From Tritrichomonas foetus (lineage: Eukaryota; Parabasalia; Tritrichomonadida; Tritrichomonadidae), in assembly GCA_001839685.1 (NCBI GenBank), contig MLAK01001048.1, positions 1 through 36,623 on the forward strand: a stretch of 36,623 bases of DNA, given 5' to 3'. Each line of letters starts with the position of its first letter. Positions within the stretch are counted from its first letter, which is position 1. The position numbers and the translations under genes were made by a program. This document shows positions 20,253-29,307 of this stretch, piece after piece. Below the pieces are notes generated by a model. That model saw only the letters and a program-made list of their open reading frames with translations, had not been told where the DNA came from and searched no databases.

Positions 20253-21554
20253 ATGGGCTGTGGATCGAGCTCGTCTGTTTCTGGACGCGTTTCGGGGGTC
20301 ACACAGCCGAGGTCCGCTAATAACCCTGTTCCACCTTCCAAGTCGAAGGATTTGGATGGCCAAATACCAGACCCCGCACCCCCGCCCAGATTAAAACTCA
20401 CATTATCGAATCGCGCGCTGAACGGTCAGGTCGACCTCGCTACCTCTCCATCGTCGAACGAACTCATCAATAGTGCTGGAAGCGCCTGCGGATCCTACCG
20501 AGACTGGCGGGACGTCGTCAGCTTCCCAACGTTTATGACGCAATCAGAAAAACCTCAAATTTTCGAATACGAATTCATCAGGAGCATCGGCAGGGGCGCC
20601 CAGGCCGAAGTCTACCTTGTACAGAACGTCGAAACGAAAGTTCAGCTTGCCGCCAAAGTTTACGATAAGGCATTTCTCTATCGCAATAATTTAGGAGACA
20701 CCGAACAGCCAATCCAGAAAACCGTCAGGGAAATTCAAATCATGTCTACGCTGAAGCATCCAAACTGTATGGGACTGATTGAAGTCCTTGATGACGATTA
20801 TACAAATTCAGTTATTATAATTTTACAATACGCCGACGCTGGATCTCTTCTTCCGCAACGATCAAAAACAGAACCAATTCCTGAGCCACTCGCCCGAACT
20901 TACTTCTTCCAAATCGCTTCCGGAGTATGCCATATTCATATGCACAACATTACGCACAGAGACATCAAACCCGAAAATATTATGAAGTTTTCTGATGGAC
21001 GGATTGCAATTGCTGATTTTTCAGCTTCTGTTATATTAGATAATCCAGATGGGCTATTAGAAGACACAGATGGGACTCCTGCCTTCTACTCACCTGAGCA
21101 GTGCACAGGAAAGCCATACTTGGCAAAACCAACTGACGTTTGGGCCTGCGGAGTGTCACTTTATATACTATTATATGGAAAATTGCCTTTTTTTGACGTG
21201 ACAGATGATGGATTTTTTTTGTCTCAATTTTTCAGGATTGCCAAACAAATACAAAGTGAAGAAGTGACTTTTGACCCTTCAATTGACGTTTCTGATGAAG
21301 CAAAAGATTTAATTATTCACTGCCTCGACAAAAACGCCCAAACACGTTACACAATTGAAGAAGTATTGAAACATGAATGGCTTGAACCATGTTACAGTGA
21401 CCCAGACATTATCAGAATTGAAGGAGAATATATTTTTGACAGAAATTGCTCATCAAATAAAAATACCAAAGTTGAATTAAATAATAATGGAAAAGGGTGT
21501 GATTTTGGTGGAGAAATTGAAGAAAATAGTTCATATGAATATGATGAAAGTTAG
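20253..21554 (+). CDS. Serine/threonine protein kinase, CAMKK-like, probably N-myristoylated
   Basis: A 433-residue protein. It starts MGCGSSSS, a good N-myristoylation signal (G2) with Cys3 as a possible palmitoylation site, so membrane attachment is likely. After a 100-residue Ser/Pro-rich region, the kinase domain spans about 108-385: glycine loop IGRGAQAEVYLV, ATP lysine K135 (LAAKVY), catalytic HRDIKPEN (D237), metal site DFS (D255, Gly replaced by Ser), and the activation segment GTPAFYSPEQ, followed by DVWACGVSLY. The GTPAF(Y/M)(S/A)PE and HRDIKP signatures resemble CaM-kinase kinases and their fungal/protist relatives that act upstream of AMPK-type kinases. The tail is acidic and Asn-rich. 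The 5' end is strikingly G+C-rich (60% over 20281-20340) against 28% at 21481-21540. Confidence 0.9.
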   Translation: MGCGSSSSVSGRVSGVTQPRSANNPVPPSKSKDLDGQIPDPAPPPRLKLTLSNRALNGQVDLATSPSSNELINSAGSACGSYRDWRDVVSFPTFMTQSEKPQIFEYEFIRSIGRGAQAEVYLVQNVETKVQLAAKVYDKAFLYRNNLGDTEQPIQKTVREIQIMSTLKHPNCMGLIEVLDDDYTNSVIIILQYADAGSLLPQRSKTEPIPEPLARTYFFQIASGVCHIHMHNITHRDIKPENIMKFSDGRIAIADFSASVILDNPDGLLEDTDGTPAFYSPEQCTGKPYLAKPTDVWACGVSLYILLYGKLPFFDVTDDGFFLSQFFRIAKQIQSEEVTFDPSIDVSDEAKDLIIHCLDKNAQTRYTIEEVLKHEWLEPCYSDPDIIRIEGEYIFDRNCSSNKNTKVELNNNGKGCDFGGEIEENSSYEYDES

Positions 21555-23340
21555 CTTTGATTTGTTTTTATGATGATTTCTGGAAATTTTCAAGATTTAG
21601 AAATCATTTGATTAATCTAATCTAATTGATTCGTTGCAGCTTCTTTTTAAGGAGTTTTTTATTCGAAGGGAAAATTGAAGATAAAAGGATTGTATTTGTT
21701 TGTATTTTGTAAATGATAAAAAATATTACGGAAATATTATTGATGAAATTATGAATATGCACATATTTTTTTAGTAAGTTATTTTGTATTTATGTAATGC
21801 ATTCTATTTATTTTGAATAATATTATTTTTGTAAGTTATTTTGTATTTATTAAAAACTGTTTGTGTAATAGTTATTTTGATAAATTGTGTAATTTTTTGT
21901 TATTATTTGTTCATAATTAATGACTAACTTTTAATCTATGCTGTTGTTTCATCAGACGTGATTTTGTTAAAATTCGAAAATATAACGTAAATATCAGAGT
22001 TTCGAGTTGATTCGACTATTATGTAAATTATATCATTATTGAGTTTGAGAGATTTCGAATGAACGGGAATATAATTGCAATATTTCACCATCAAAATGTC
22101 ACATGATATACTCAAAGAATAGCTGTGAAAGAATTCATGAAGATACATCCATGGAAATTATTAATTTTCAAAGAAGATTAATTCATTCATTTGAGGAAAT
22201 AACAGAATCAAATAATAAAAATAATAAGAGAAACTGAAGAAGATCTTGACGAAAATAACAAATATGAAAATGAAGGATCATTTCTTTTTGAGTTTATGAT
22301 GCTTTTTCATAACAATCGTTTGTCTTTATATAAATGAGTATAATGGAATGTGATCGTGAATATTGGTAAATTTTCCATCTTCATTGGAAACAAGATTTCG
22401 GGATGTATTAGCTAGGAGTATGTGAAGGTGATAAAATTTTAAGTAAACTAAAAATAATAAAGTAGTATAATTTTAAAAACTCTACACTGCTTATTTCATG
22501 AATAAGAGATGATACATTTTTCCTTGTTTTAAGAAAAGATTAAAAAATGAAAAATACATGCATTAATAAGTAAATTTATCAAAGATAAATATAAATAGAA
22601 AACTAAGAAATGATATTAAAAAAGATATCAGAGTTTCATTGGTCAGTCAGTTTATTTCTTTCCTGAACTTTTTGAATGATATCAAAACCAAAATTATTTT
22701 TTTTTCCAAATCATTTTGCTTCATAGTTTTAAACTAAAAAATCCAGTGAAAATAATTATGACAAGATATTGAGAATGAAATAGTCAGAAAATTCAAAGCA
22801 TTGAAAAGTTTGTCATACAGAATTCCTTGCCATTTTTTTCAACATGTGTATATTCATTGGAAATTTATTTAATTTCATATAATCCTGAAAAAATATTAAA
22901 TATATGTTTGTAAATATGATATCTCGAAATACAAAGTGTATAAAGAGTAAAAGCATGAAAAAATGAATTCGAAAAATTCAAATCCAAGACTTGTGATATA
23001 AAAAATAAAATGGTTAATATACTGATTGTTAACTATATGTCAATATAGCATAATTGGGAATGCTTTTTTTCTAAGTCCATTTGAATCTATATCTCCAATC
23101 ACATTCGTATACAACGAGAAATAGTCGGTCACATAGAATTTGTTATGATTACGTGAAAAATTGAATTCAAAAACATCATCATTTCAGGATTTCAGTGATA
23201 ATCATCAAAATTTTGTATTCAAAAATTGTATATCTTTTCAAAAAATTCCACACAAAATGAATAAAAGTTCGTCTTGTGATCAAAATTTTGCAACCGTCAT
23301 AACCGAAAAAATAAAACAAATTTTTATTTGAATGATAGCT
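21555..23340. other. Long AT-rich interval, no supported gene
   Basis: About 1.8 kb without a convincing gene. The tandem words TAAGTTATTTTGTATTTAT occur twice near 21774-21792 and 21832-21850. One exact AACTTTTTGA lies at 22676-22685, far from any start. An open stretch around 22240-22338 would read ETEEDLDENNKYENEG and could be a coding relic, but it is too short to call. Confidence 0.5.
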
Positions 23341-23351
23341 TCACTTCACTT
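23341..23351 (+). promoter_or_regulatory. Initiator-like TCACTTCACTT directly before ATG
   Basis: Two overlapping TCACTT copies (A at 23343 and 23348) abut the ATG at 23352. They fit the TCA(+1)YW initiator rule and give a leader of 4 to 9 nt. This helps reject the longer non-ATG reading that begins at a TTG at 23328. Confidence 0.45.
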
Positions 23352-23957
23352 ATGAAACCTGGTCGTCCTAAATCACGTATTAAAGCTAAATGGGTGACAT
23401 GGGAAGATAATGGGTGTCGTAAGTTCTTTCAGCTCGACAACAGTGGAAACCTCGTTTTGACATCAAACAAACAGATCGAAGCGCATCATTCAATCGAAAC
23501 GACCGCTTTTGCCGAAGTTGAAAATAAGCCGAATTATGATGAAAGTGATGTCTATGATGATCCAATTGATTACCAAGATGTCATTGATTATGATGACAGC
23601 TATCAAAACCTTTACGAAAACGATGAAACAGATCTTCTTATCGAAAATTCTGACACATCATCAGTAACGGTTTTAAGGCCAAAAATTTCAGAAATTGACC
23701 TTAGTGATGCATCAAAAATTCTTTACGCCAAGGCCGAAAACGCCAAAGTTTCATCAGCATTCAGCAACAATAACAATGAAAATAACAACAGCAGTAATAA
23801 TGCAGACCAGCTAAGCGATCCAAAAATCACAGAGAGTCACCAATTTAATTTCGTTGACTTCTTCGATAACATGAATTTCTTCAATGCGGATCAAGTTGAT
23901 CTTCATGAAGAAGAGAACTTCGAGTTCGATGCCACCGGCGATGGCTTCTTCTTCTGA
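23352..23957 (+). CDS. Acidic, Asn-rich hypothetical protein with basic N-terminal block
   Basis: 201 residues from the first ATG; the open frame extends to a TTG at 23328, but an ATG next to an initiator-like site is the better start. The N-terminus MKPGRPKSRIKAKWVTWEDN has a GRP-type basic patch resembling an AT-hook, followed by a short ordered part (KFFQLDNSGNLVLTSNKQ). The rest is strongly acidic, Tyr/Asp-rich (ESDVYDDPIDYQDVIDYDD) with an Asn/Ser run near 140-150, and ends in FDATGDGFFF. I recognise no family. A basic DNA-contact patch plus an acidic tail would suit a nuclear regulator, but that is inference. Base composition is richer in G+C than the flanks, supporting real coding. Confidence 0.7.
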   Translation: MKPGRPKSRIKAKWVTWEDNGCRKFFQLDNSGNLVLTSNKQIEAHHSIETTAFAEVENKPNYDESDVYDDPIDYQDVIDYDDSYQNLYENDETDLLIENSDTSSVTVLRPKISEIDLSDASKILYAKAENAKVSSAFSNNNNENNNSSNNADQLSDPKITESHQFNFVDFFDNMNFFNADQVDLHEEENFEFDATGDGFFF

Positions 23958-24539
23958 AAACCAAAAACAAAAGATCCAAAATTATTATTTTTTTATTTTT
24001 GCATATGCACAAAATGCGCAGATATGTATGTAAAAACAAAAATATATTCTTTAATGCATTGAAATTTAATGCACAAAAAAATCGTCAAAATTTCCTACTG
24101 ATATCAAAGATAGAAACAAGATAGAGTTGGAATTTCGGGAAAAAGATGGTTTGCCTCTTTTCCTTATTTATTATAATTTTCGGACTTCATTATAATAACT
24201 AAAGAGCACTCAAAGAGCAACTAAAACATCAAAATAAAACATAATTAAAATCAAACATTGGCATGCAAGATATATATGACTAGGGCGTGTCAATTTTTAA
24301 ACATCTGTTGGTTATGTATGGTTAATAAAAATATCCGTCAACTGAATTTCTCTATTCTCCATGTTTATTTTGAGCCATACAATATCAACACTTGATGGTC
24401 AACGTTAATGCGGTTTATGAACCAGGAGATAATCTTTGACCCGAAACTTTTTCTCTGATTCATAAATAATGAATAATCTAAGCATATTTGATAACCAATA
24501 TGAATTTTCAGTCAATCATGTATCATTGTCTGTGACAAA
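23958..24539. other. AT-rich interval before the MITE-like element
   Basis: No supported gene. A TTTCGGGAAAAAGATG string near 24133 recalls the start-site element at 20237 and 29294, but the frame behind it runs only 18 codons. Confidence 0.5.
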
Positions 24540-24827
24540 TAAAGATAAATCGGTCAAATTATTTTTCCTTGATCGAATAAGTTATGTAATGGCATGTTTC
24601 CTTTAAGAAAAATAGAATTTGAAAATGTATAATGAATGGACAAAATATAGCTTTAGGCTTTATTAATTTTGAAATAACCCAACAAATATAGCAAAAAGCT
24701 TCACTTTTTATTTTCTTTACATTTATGGGTATAGTTGAAGTACCACTGAATGATGAGAGATTGATTATTCTTAAAGGAAGCATGCCATATTCGATCAAGG
24801 GAAATTATTTTGACCGATTTATCTTTA
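24540..24827. mobile_element. MITE-like element with long terminal inverted repeats and TA flanks
   Basis: The left arm 24540-24577 matches the reverse complement of 24790-24827 at 35 of 38 positions; both begin TAAAGATAAATCGGTCAAA. A second block continues the pairing: 24589-24609 against 24768-24788, 20 of 21 identical (ATGGCATGYTTCCTTTAAGAA), after an 11-nt extra segment in the left arm. The interior is 158 bp and codes for nothing convincing. TA at 24540-24541 and TA at 24826-24827 bound the repeat, consistent with the TA target duplication of Tc1/mariner elements. This indicates a small non-autonomous element, about 284 bp between the TAs. The family assignment is inference. Confidence 0.85.
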
Positions 24828-25658
24828 ATTTACACATACATGTCCTTTACAACTCAAAAAATGCTTTTCACCAATAAATGTGAAAGCAAAACTATGATTT
24901 GTATCTAATTTTATGATATCAAGAATATCTAAATTATCATTCAAATTCGTTCCGCAATTTATTTATTTCTATCATCTGTTACTTTGAATGTCGTGGTATA
25001 TATATCAAAAATTTCCCTGATCTCAACAGAATGTGATACTGAATGAAACAACTGAACTCTTTGAATAACTATTTCTTTTTTCGATATCCCTAAATTCATC
25101 ATTATATTTTCTTGTGCAATATAATATTATTTTTTAGCTTTTGTATTTATATTATAATTATAGATATGATTGAATTAATAATAATATTAACAAAGATAGT
25201 TATATTTTTAACGGCAAAATTTTTCTATGTGAATCTAAGAATATTTAATATGTCAATTTCTTCTTCAAAATTAATTTTTAAAACAGCAACTAATGTTTCT
25301 AAATATTACACTATGATTCTCTATAAAATTAGTTCTTTTAAAAATATTTTGATATGCAAGATGGCAGAATATTTTTATTTTTTGATATCTGCCTCAGTAC
25401 GTTAAATTTGATGAATGAATCATTCCAAGGTGAATTATACAAAACGGTATATCTTATTTTAAATTAGTTTAAAGAGTAATAAATTTATATATATATATTT
25501 GCAATTATATATTAAATATAAATATATTTAAAATAAAATAATATACTGAGAATATAATGAGATATATGGACAATTATTTTTCAATATCATCTCAAAAAGA
25601 TCTATGTTGAGTATTTGTAAACAATTCAAATCTGTATTTTTCCCAAAAAAGAATAATA
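24828..25658. other. AT-rich interval upstream of the CAP-domain gene
   Basis: No supported gene; the 97-codon frame at 25112-25405 begins with TTG and has a random AT-rich composition. The stretch 25480-25550 is nearly pure A/T. TTTTTCCCAAAAAA at 25637-25650 sits just before the start at 25659 and resembles the elements at 20237 and 29294. Confidence 0.5.
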
Positions 25659-26639
25659 ATGTCAAGCATCGATATGCTACCACCAAACGAACCATCAGAC
25701 CCACCAGCTTCTCCTAAGCCAGACAACCCACCAAACTCACCCCGCAGCGTGAAATCCTACACACCGAAAACGACACCCAGACATAAAAATCCACAGAATC
25801 AAACCGTTTCTCCCTTTTCAAGGCCACCTATTCATGGCCAGCGATTCGGGTTCACCCTGCCTCCAGGTGCCATGCCGGTTGACAACCAGAAGAAATTCGA
25901 CTTTGACGATAGTTCAAATTCACCATCCAAATTCACCACTTCTTCAAAATCACCATCAAGGCTGACCAACTTCAGTCGATCGCTCAGCAGGATCAACAAT
26001 CGAAATTCTTATGGAAATACAAACAATTTGAGCAACTTTTCTTACTTTTCAATTGATAATATTTCGCGAATTAGTTCTAATAATCAGAACTTAAGCGGTT
26101 CCAGAAAAAGAGAATTCATTGATCCAGAAACGATTCGTGGTTCATCAACATTTGTCAGCGTTCATCGCAGAGAGCCTGCAGCACTCGAAAGAAAAATAGT
26201 CGATCAAATTAACCTTATCAGGTCAAATCATGGACTCAATTTGTTGATTTTTTCACGTCACTTGTCAGATATTGAAGCTGCCCATAATACAAAAATGGCA
26301 CAGGGAAAAATTCCCCTTTCAAATGACGGTTTGAAGGGTCGAGTTAGACAAATTGATGGAATTGCAGGATTTCATGAATGTGTCGGTTCTTGTGTTTCTT
26401 CTTGTCCTGATCCAGCAGGAAAACTTGTTGATATGTGGATGGAGTCTTCAGCTCATCGAAAAGGCATACTTGGTCACTTCACCAAAATTGGAATTGCGAT
26501 TGAAAGATCACGCGTTGGACCACAACACAGAAGAAAACGAATTGGCGTAGATATTGAAAGCAACCACCTTGAGACTGATGGAGAAGATGACGTAGTAAAA
26601 GGAGATTGGTTCGCTACAATAATGTTTGCATTAATGTAA
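25659..26639 (+). CDS. CAP/SCP-domain protein with long disordered N-terminus and no signal peptide
   Basis: A 326-residue protein. Residues 1-160 are Pro/Ser/Asn-rich and probably disordered (NEPSDPPASPKPDNPPNSPR and later SKSPSRLTNFSRSLSR), offering many SP sites. From about 175 a CAP (SCP/YkwD-like) domain follows: ALERKIVDQINLIRSNHGLNLL, HLSDIEAAHNTKMAQG, the HECVG segment (H239, E240) in place of the usual GEN block, W-x-ES-SAHRKGIL (H266), and the closing WFATIMFAL strand. The two conserved His and the Glu of the CAP cavity are present. Most eukaryotic CAP proteins are secreted; this one has no signal peptide and no membrane segment, so a cytoplasmic or unconventional location is suggested. 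The 5' half is richer in G+C than the 3' half, as in the kinase at 20253. Confidence 0.88.
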   Translation: MSSIDMLPPNEPSDPPASPKPDNPPNSPRSVKSYTPKTTPRHKNPQNQTVSPFSRPPIHGQRFGFTLPPGAMPVDNQKKFDFDDSSNSPSKFTTSSKSPSRLTNFSRSLSRINNRNSYGNTNNLSNFSYFSIDNISRISSNNQNLSGSRKREFIDPETIRGSSTFVSVHRREPAALERKIVDQINLIRSNHGLNLLIFSRHLSDIEAAHNTKMAQGKIPLSNDGLKGRVRQIDGIAGFHECVGSCVSSCPDPAGKLVDMWMESSAHRKGILGHFTKIGIAIERSRVGPQHRRKRIGVDIESNHLETDGEDDVVKGDWFATIMFALM

Positions 26640-26817
26640 TGGAGTTATCAAGTGATTAATGATTGATTAACATGTTTATATAAACCAAAATTATTTTAAA
26701 AAGTTTTTTAAAAATTTACGAAATCAAGATTTATGATTACATGAAAAGAATTCTCCAACTGAAATCATTATAATGAATTATCTATGAAATTTTAACGAAT
26801 TTGAAATGCTATAGAAA

Positions 26818-26889
26818 TCCGGCGTCGTTCATCGGTTAGGATACACGGTTCTCATCCGTGGGAGCGGGGTTCGACTCCCCGCGCCGGAG
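26818..26889 (+). tRNA. tRNA-Glu (anticodon CTC)
   Basis: A complete cloverleaf. The acceptor stem TCCGGCG (26818-26824) pairs with CGCCGGA (26882-26888), with G as discriminator. The anticodon stem CACGG/CCGTG (26844-26848, 26856-26860) carries loop TTCTCAT with anticodon CTC at 26851-26853. The T stem CGGGG/CCCCG (26865-26869, 26877-26881) has loop TTCGACT. The D-loop contains GGTTAGG. There is no intron, and CCA is not encoded. The B box GGTTCGACTCC is intact. Confidence 0.97.
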
Positions 26890-26902
26890 TTTTTTTTTTT
26901 TT
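26890..26902 (+). terminator. RNA polymerase III terminator (T run)
   Basis: Thirteen consecutive T residues directly after the tRNA, followed by a pyrimidine-rich tract to about 26948. Confidence 0.9.
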
Positions 26903-27399
26903 CCTTCTTCTTTTTTTCCTTTTTCATCATCTTCTTCTTTCTTTCTTCACTAAAAGAGAATTGTGTTGAAGTTCAATTTTCTTTCTAATATTATATTTCA
27001 GATTCATTAATCTATTAAGGTTACTCACCGAATATCACACAATTTTGGAATAACTTTTGGTGTTTTCATTTTCATATACCAGATTATAATCGCAGAACAT
27101 TATTATAACTATCAATGATATATAATAGATAAGAATTTCATACAAAAAATTGTTTAAAAGAAGTAAAACCCTTGTGTTATTGTGATATTAGAATAGGGAA
27201 AAGGAACAAAGGTAACATGGAATTTGCACAATTTCAGATTCTATTTCTTCTATCCTGGAAGGATACAATGAAGTAATATTTATTTTTGTAAATCAATTTT
27301 ATCATCATGTATAAAATCATTTGATAAATTTTCTACTTTTTTTGTTTCATTATTGCCGCCTAAAACAGATTTTATGGCAATATATACAGTAGTTTCCTT
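26903..27399. other. Interval between tRNA and minus-strand helical-repeat gene
   Basis: The polypyrimidine tract runs to about 26948; beyond it the AT-rich sequence shows no supported gene. Confidence 0.5.
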
Positions 27400-27421
27400 T
27401 TGATAACTTTTTTGTTATCAA
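27400..27421 (-). terminator. Perfect 8-bp hairpin just downstream of a minus-strand stop codon
   Basis: TTGATAAC (27400-27407) and GTTATCAA (27414-27421) pair perfectly around a six-base homopolymer loop (A6 in the transcript). It begins 17 nt past the stop codon of the gene at 27439-28821, so it would lie in its 3' UTR. A role in 3'-end formation or stability is possible. Confidence 0.45.
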
Positions 27422-27438
27422 GTATAATATTAAAATTT

Positions 27439-28821
27439 TTAAAGTGCTATCTGTATAAAATTATTAGAATTACCAGAATTTAAGCTTTCCCATAAATAAT
27501 GAAGATGTTTTATGAATTCTTCTTGATAATTCGTATTATCTAATATAAATTCATTGAATACGCTTTGGAGAATATTTTCTAAATTTAGATCATAGTTCTC
27601 AAACAATTTAAGTTCAATAATTTTAATTAATGCACGAATTAACAGAGTACAATCTTGATCTGGAATATTACATAAAATTTCATCAAATAAAAAAAATCCA
27701 CCGCATTCAATCAAACTACAAATATTTTCATAAGATTCGCATAAAATATATTGTGAAATTAATTTGGTGGTTTCAAATTTGGACATGATATTCATCATAT
27801 TGAATCTAGAAACTAGCAGAGGTAAAAGACCAGTATCTAAGAATAATGAACTTTGATATTGAATTGTAGATAGAATAAAGGCACTGATTGATTGCCAAAA
27901 TGCATTGTTATTTACATATGATTCATTTTCTGTTATTTTATGAATTATTGATTGATAAAGTTTTGAAATATTCAAAAGTTTAATATCACCAAAAATGATC
28001 ATTGCATTAATGACCGAAAATGAATATTCAGCGATGCTTAAATATGCAAAATTTTCCATGTTCAAAAAAAAACGGAAAAAATTGGACGATTTTATTGTTT
28101 CATAAATACTTTCATTTCGAACAGCGAGAGAAAGAAGAGGAAGAACATTTTGAATCAAAACATCATTGTATTGAGGTACTGGCAAATAATCAACGATTAT
28201 ATGTATAATATTGTTTAAATATTGATAGTGGTTTACATCCAAAACCATTAATAGTTTATGAATCATATTGAGTGAAAGTAAAAATAATTGAATTCGGCGT
28301 TTTCCATCAGAAAGCAGAGAAATCAATTGTTTAATGATATCTGTATTAATCAAAAATAGTGCACTTTCTTGATTTTTTATGAATGTAATTAATAATTTGA
28401 TGAATGAGTCATGCAATACAGGTGTCAATGTAAAGTAATCTACGGAAATTTGAATAATACTAATTAAATTGGGATCCTTTTCAATAATATAATCACAAAT
28501 ATTTAACATCTCAATGAGAAACATAATTAATTTATCAGCTAAGAATAAATCATTTTGTAGAGAAAATTCAAATATTTCTCCAAATTTAATTAAAAAAGCA
28601 TTACAATCAAATTTTTCTTCATAAAAAAATTGAGGCTCTTGAAATAATAAAAAGAGATTATCGATGTCCATGATAGTGCCATTACAAAATTTTTCGATAA
28701 TCTGTTGATAATGGAAAAAGTTGATGCTAATATAAGATTTGGTTTGAGGACTCTGATTACATATGTTTTTCTTTTCGGTTTCTTTAGCTATTGAGTCAAT
28801 GCATTTATAGTTTAAAATCAT
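27439..28821 (-). CDS. Hypothetical all-helical (armadillo/HEAT-like) protein
   Basis: 460 residues from the first ATG at 28821; the open frame reaches a GTG at 28854, but an initiator-like TCACTT lies between the two, making the ATG the likelier start. The whole protein is a succession of amphipathic Leu/Ile/Phe-rich helices with spacing like armadillo or HEAT repeats (for example DIIKQLISLLSDGKRRIQLFLLSLNMIHKLLM and ENICSLIECGGFFLFDEIL). No transmembrane segment, signal peptide or catalytic motif is apparent. Such lone helical-repeat scaffolds are common in trichomonads. Function is unknown. It is divergent from the Crinkler/RHS-like gene at 29308. Confidence 0.75.
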   Translation of the reverse strand: MILNYKCIDSIAKETEKKNICNQSPQTKSYISINFFHYQQIIEKFCNGTIMDIDNLFLLFQEPQFFYEEKFDCNAFLIKFGEIFEFSLQNDLFLADKLIMFLIEMLNICDYIIEKDPNLISIIQISVDYFTLTPVLHDSFIKLLITFIKNQESALFLINTDIIKQLISLLSDGKRRIQLFLLSLNMIHKLLMVLDVNHYQYLNNIIHIIVDYLPVPQYNDVLIQNVLPLLSLAVRNESIYETIKSSNFFRFFLNMENFAYLSIAEYSFSVINAMIIFGDIKLLNISKLYQSIIHKITENESYVNNNAFWQSISAFILSTIQYQSSLFLDTGLLPLLVSRFNMMNIMSKFETTKLISQYILCESYENICSLIECGGFFLFDEILCNIPDQDCTLLIRALIKIIELKLFENYDLNLENILQSVFNEFILDNTNYQEEFIKHLHYLWESLNSGNSNNFIQIAL

Positions 28822-28840
28822 ATTAGAAAGAAAAAACTCG

Positions 28841-28846
28841 AAGTGA
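28841..28846 (-). promoter_or_regulatory. Initiator-like TCACTT of the helical-repeat gene
   Basis: On the minus strand TCACTT, with A at 28844, lies about 23 nt before the ATG at 28821. The AACTTTTTGA motif at 28904-28913 is about 60 bp further upstream, in the opposite orientation to the gene. Confidence 0.4.
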
Positions 28847-28903
28847 TCTGTCACAAAAAAATAAATGCTTTAAAATTCAAAATTTGAAAGACCAAAAAAG
28901 TTT

Positions 28904-28913
28904 AACTTTTTGA
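28904..28913 (+). promoter_or_regulatory. AACTTTTTGA motif in a divergent intergenic region
   Basis: One exact copy of the recurrent decamer, between the divergent starts at 28821 and 29308. Confidence 0.4.
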
Positions 28914-28974
28914 ATTTGGAAAGCGAATAAGTTAATGAAAGGGAGGTTAACTGAGAGGGAAATTGGATGAACTT

Positions 28975-29035
28975 CCAAAAACATGAACATACACCTCTCC
29001 CCCGTTCATATCCAGTGAGAGGTGTATGTTTTTGG
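28975..29035. repeat. Strong inverted repeat between divergent genes
   Basis: AACATACACCTCTC (28986-28999) pairs perfectly with 29017-29030 (14 bp) around a 17-nt loop. Outside this, CCAAAAACAT at 28975-28984 also matches the end of the right arm (29026-29035), so the left arm looks like the right arm with a 6-nt duplication. The element is much richer in G+C than its surroundings. It may be a regulatory hairpin, a cruciform site or the remnant of a transposon end. Confidence 0.85.
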
Positions 29036-29307
29036 CAAATTGATGACAAAAATGTCGTGTGATAATAAAAAATATTGATTTCTATTAAAATTTTGTTTCA
29101 TCAGATAATAATTTAACATTGGTGGACTAATTCCTGGCTATATATATAATATAGTAATACCTATTTTCAAAATAGCTATGCCAAACTAAACCAATGGTAA
29201 GTGTTTACATGTTTTGTGGTAGATATCCAGAGACCATTTATGTATTCATTTTTTCCGTGAAATGAGCCAAAAAAGAATTCAAAAAGATTTCAATTTTTTC
29301 CGGGAAA
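29036..29307 (+). promoter_or_regulatory. Upstream region of the Crinkler/RHS-like gene
   Basis: No gene is present. TTTTTTCCGGGAAAA at 29294-29308 overlaps the ATG and resembles the start-site elements at 20237 and 25637. CTTTTTGA in reverse orientation is at 29279-29286. Confidence 0.35.

Noticed and set aside
21936..22148. 70-codon minus-strand frame
   Set aside because: No motif, flanked by non-coding sequence, composition not biased like real genes here.
23328..23351. N-terminal extension of the acidic protein
   Set aside because: The frame starts at TTG; the ATG at 23352 directly follows an initiator-like site.
24559..24798. 79-codon minus-strand frame
   Set aside because: TTG start, and it lies entirely inside the inverted-repeat element.
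25112..25405. 97-codon plus-strand frame
   Set aside because: TTG start, Ile/Phe/Lys-rich composition typical of random AT-rich DNA.
28822..28854. 11-residue extension of the helical-repeat protein
   Set aside because: The frame starts at GTG, and the initiator-like site lies inside the extension.
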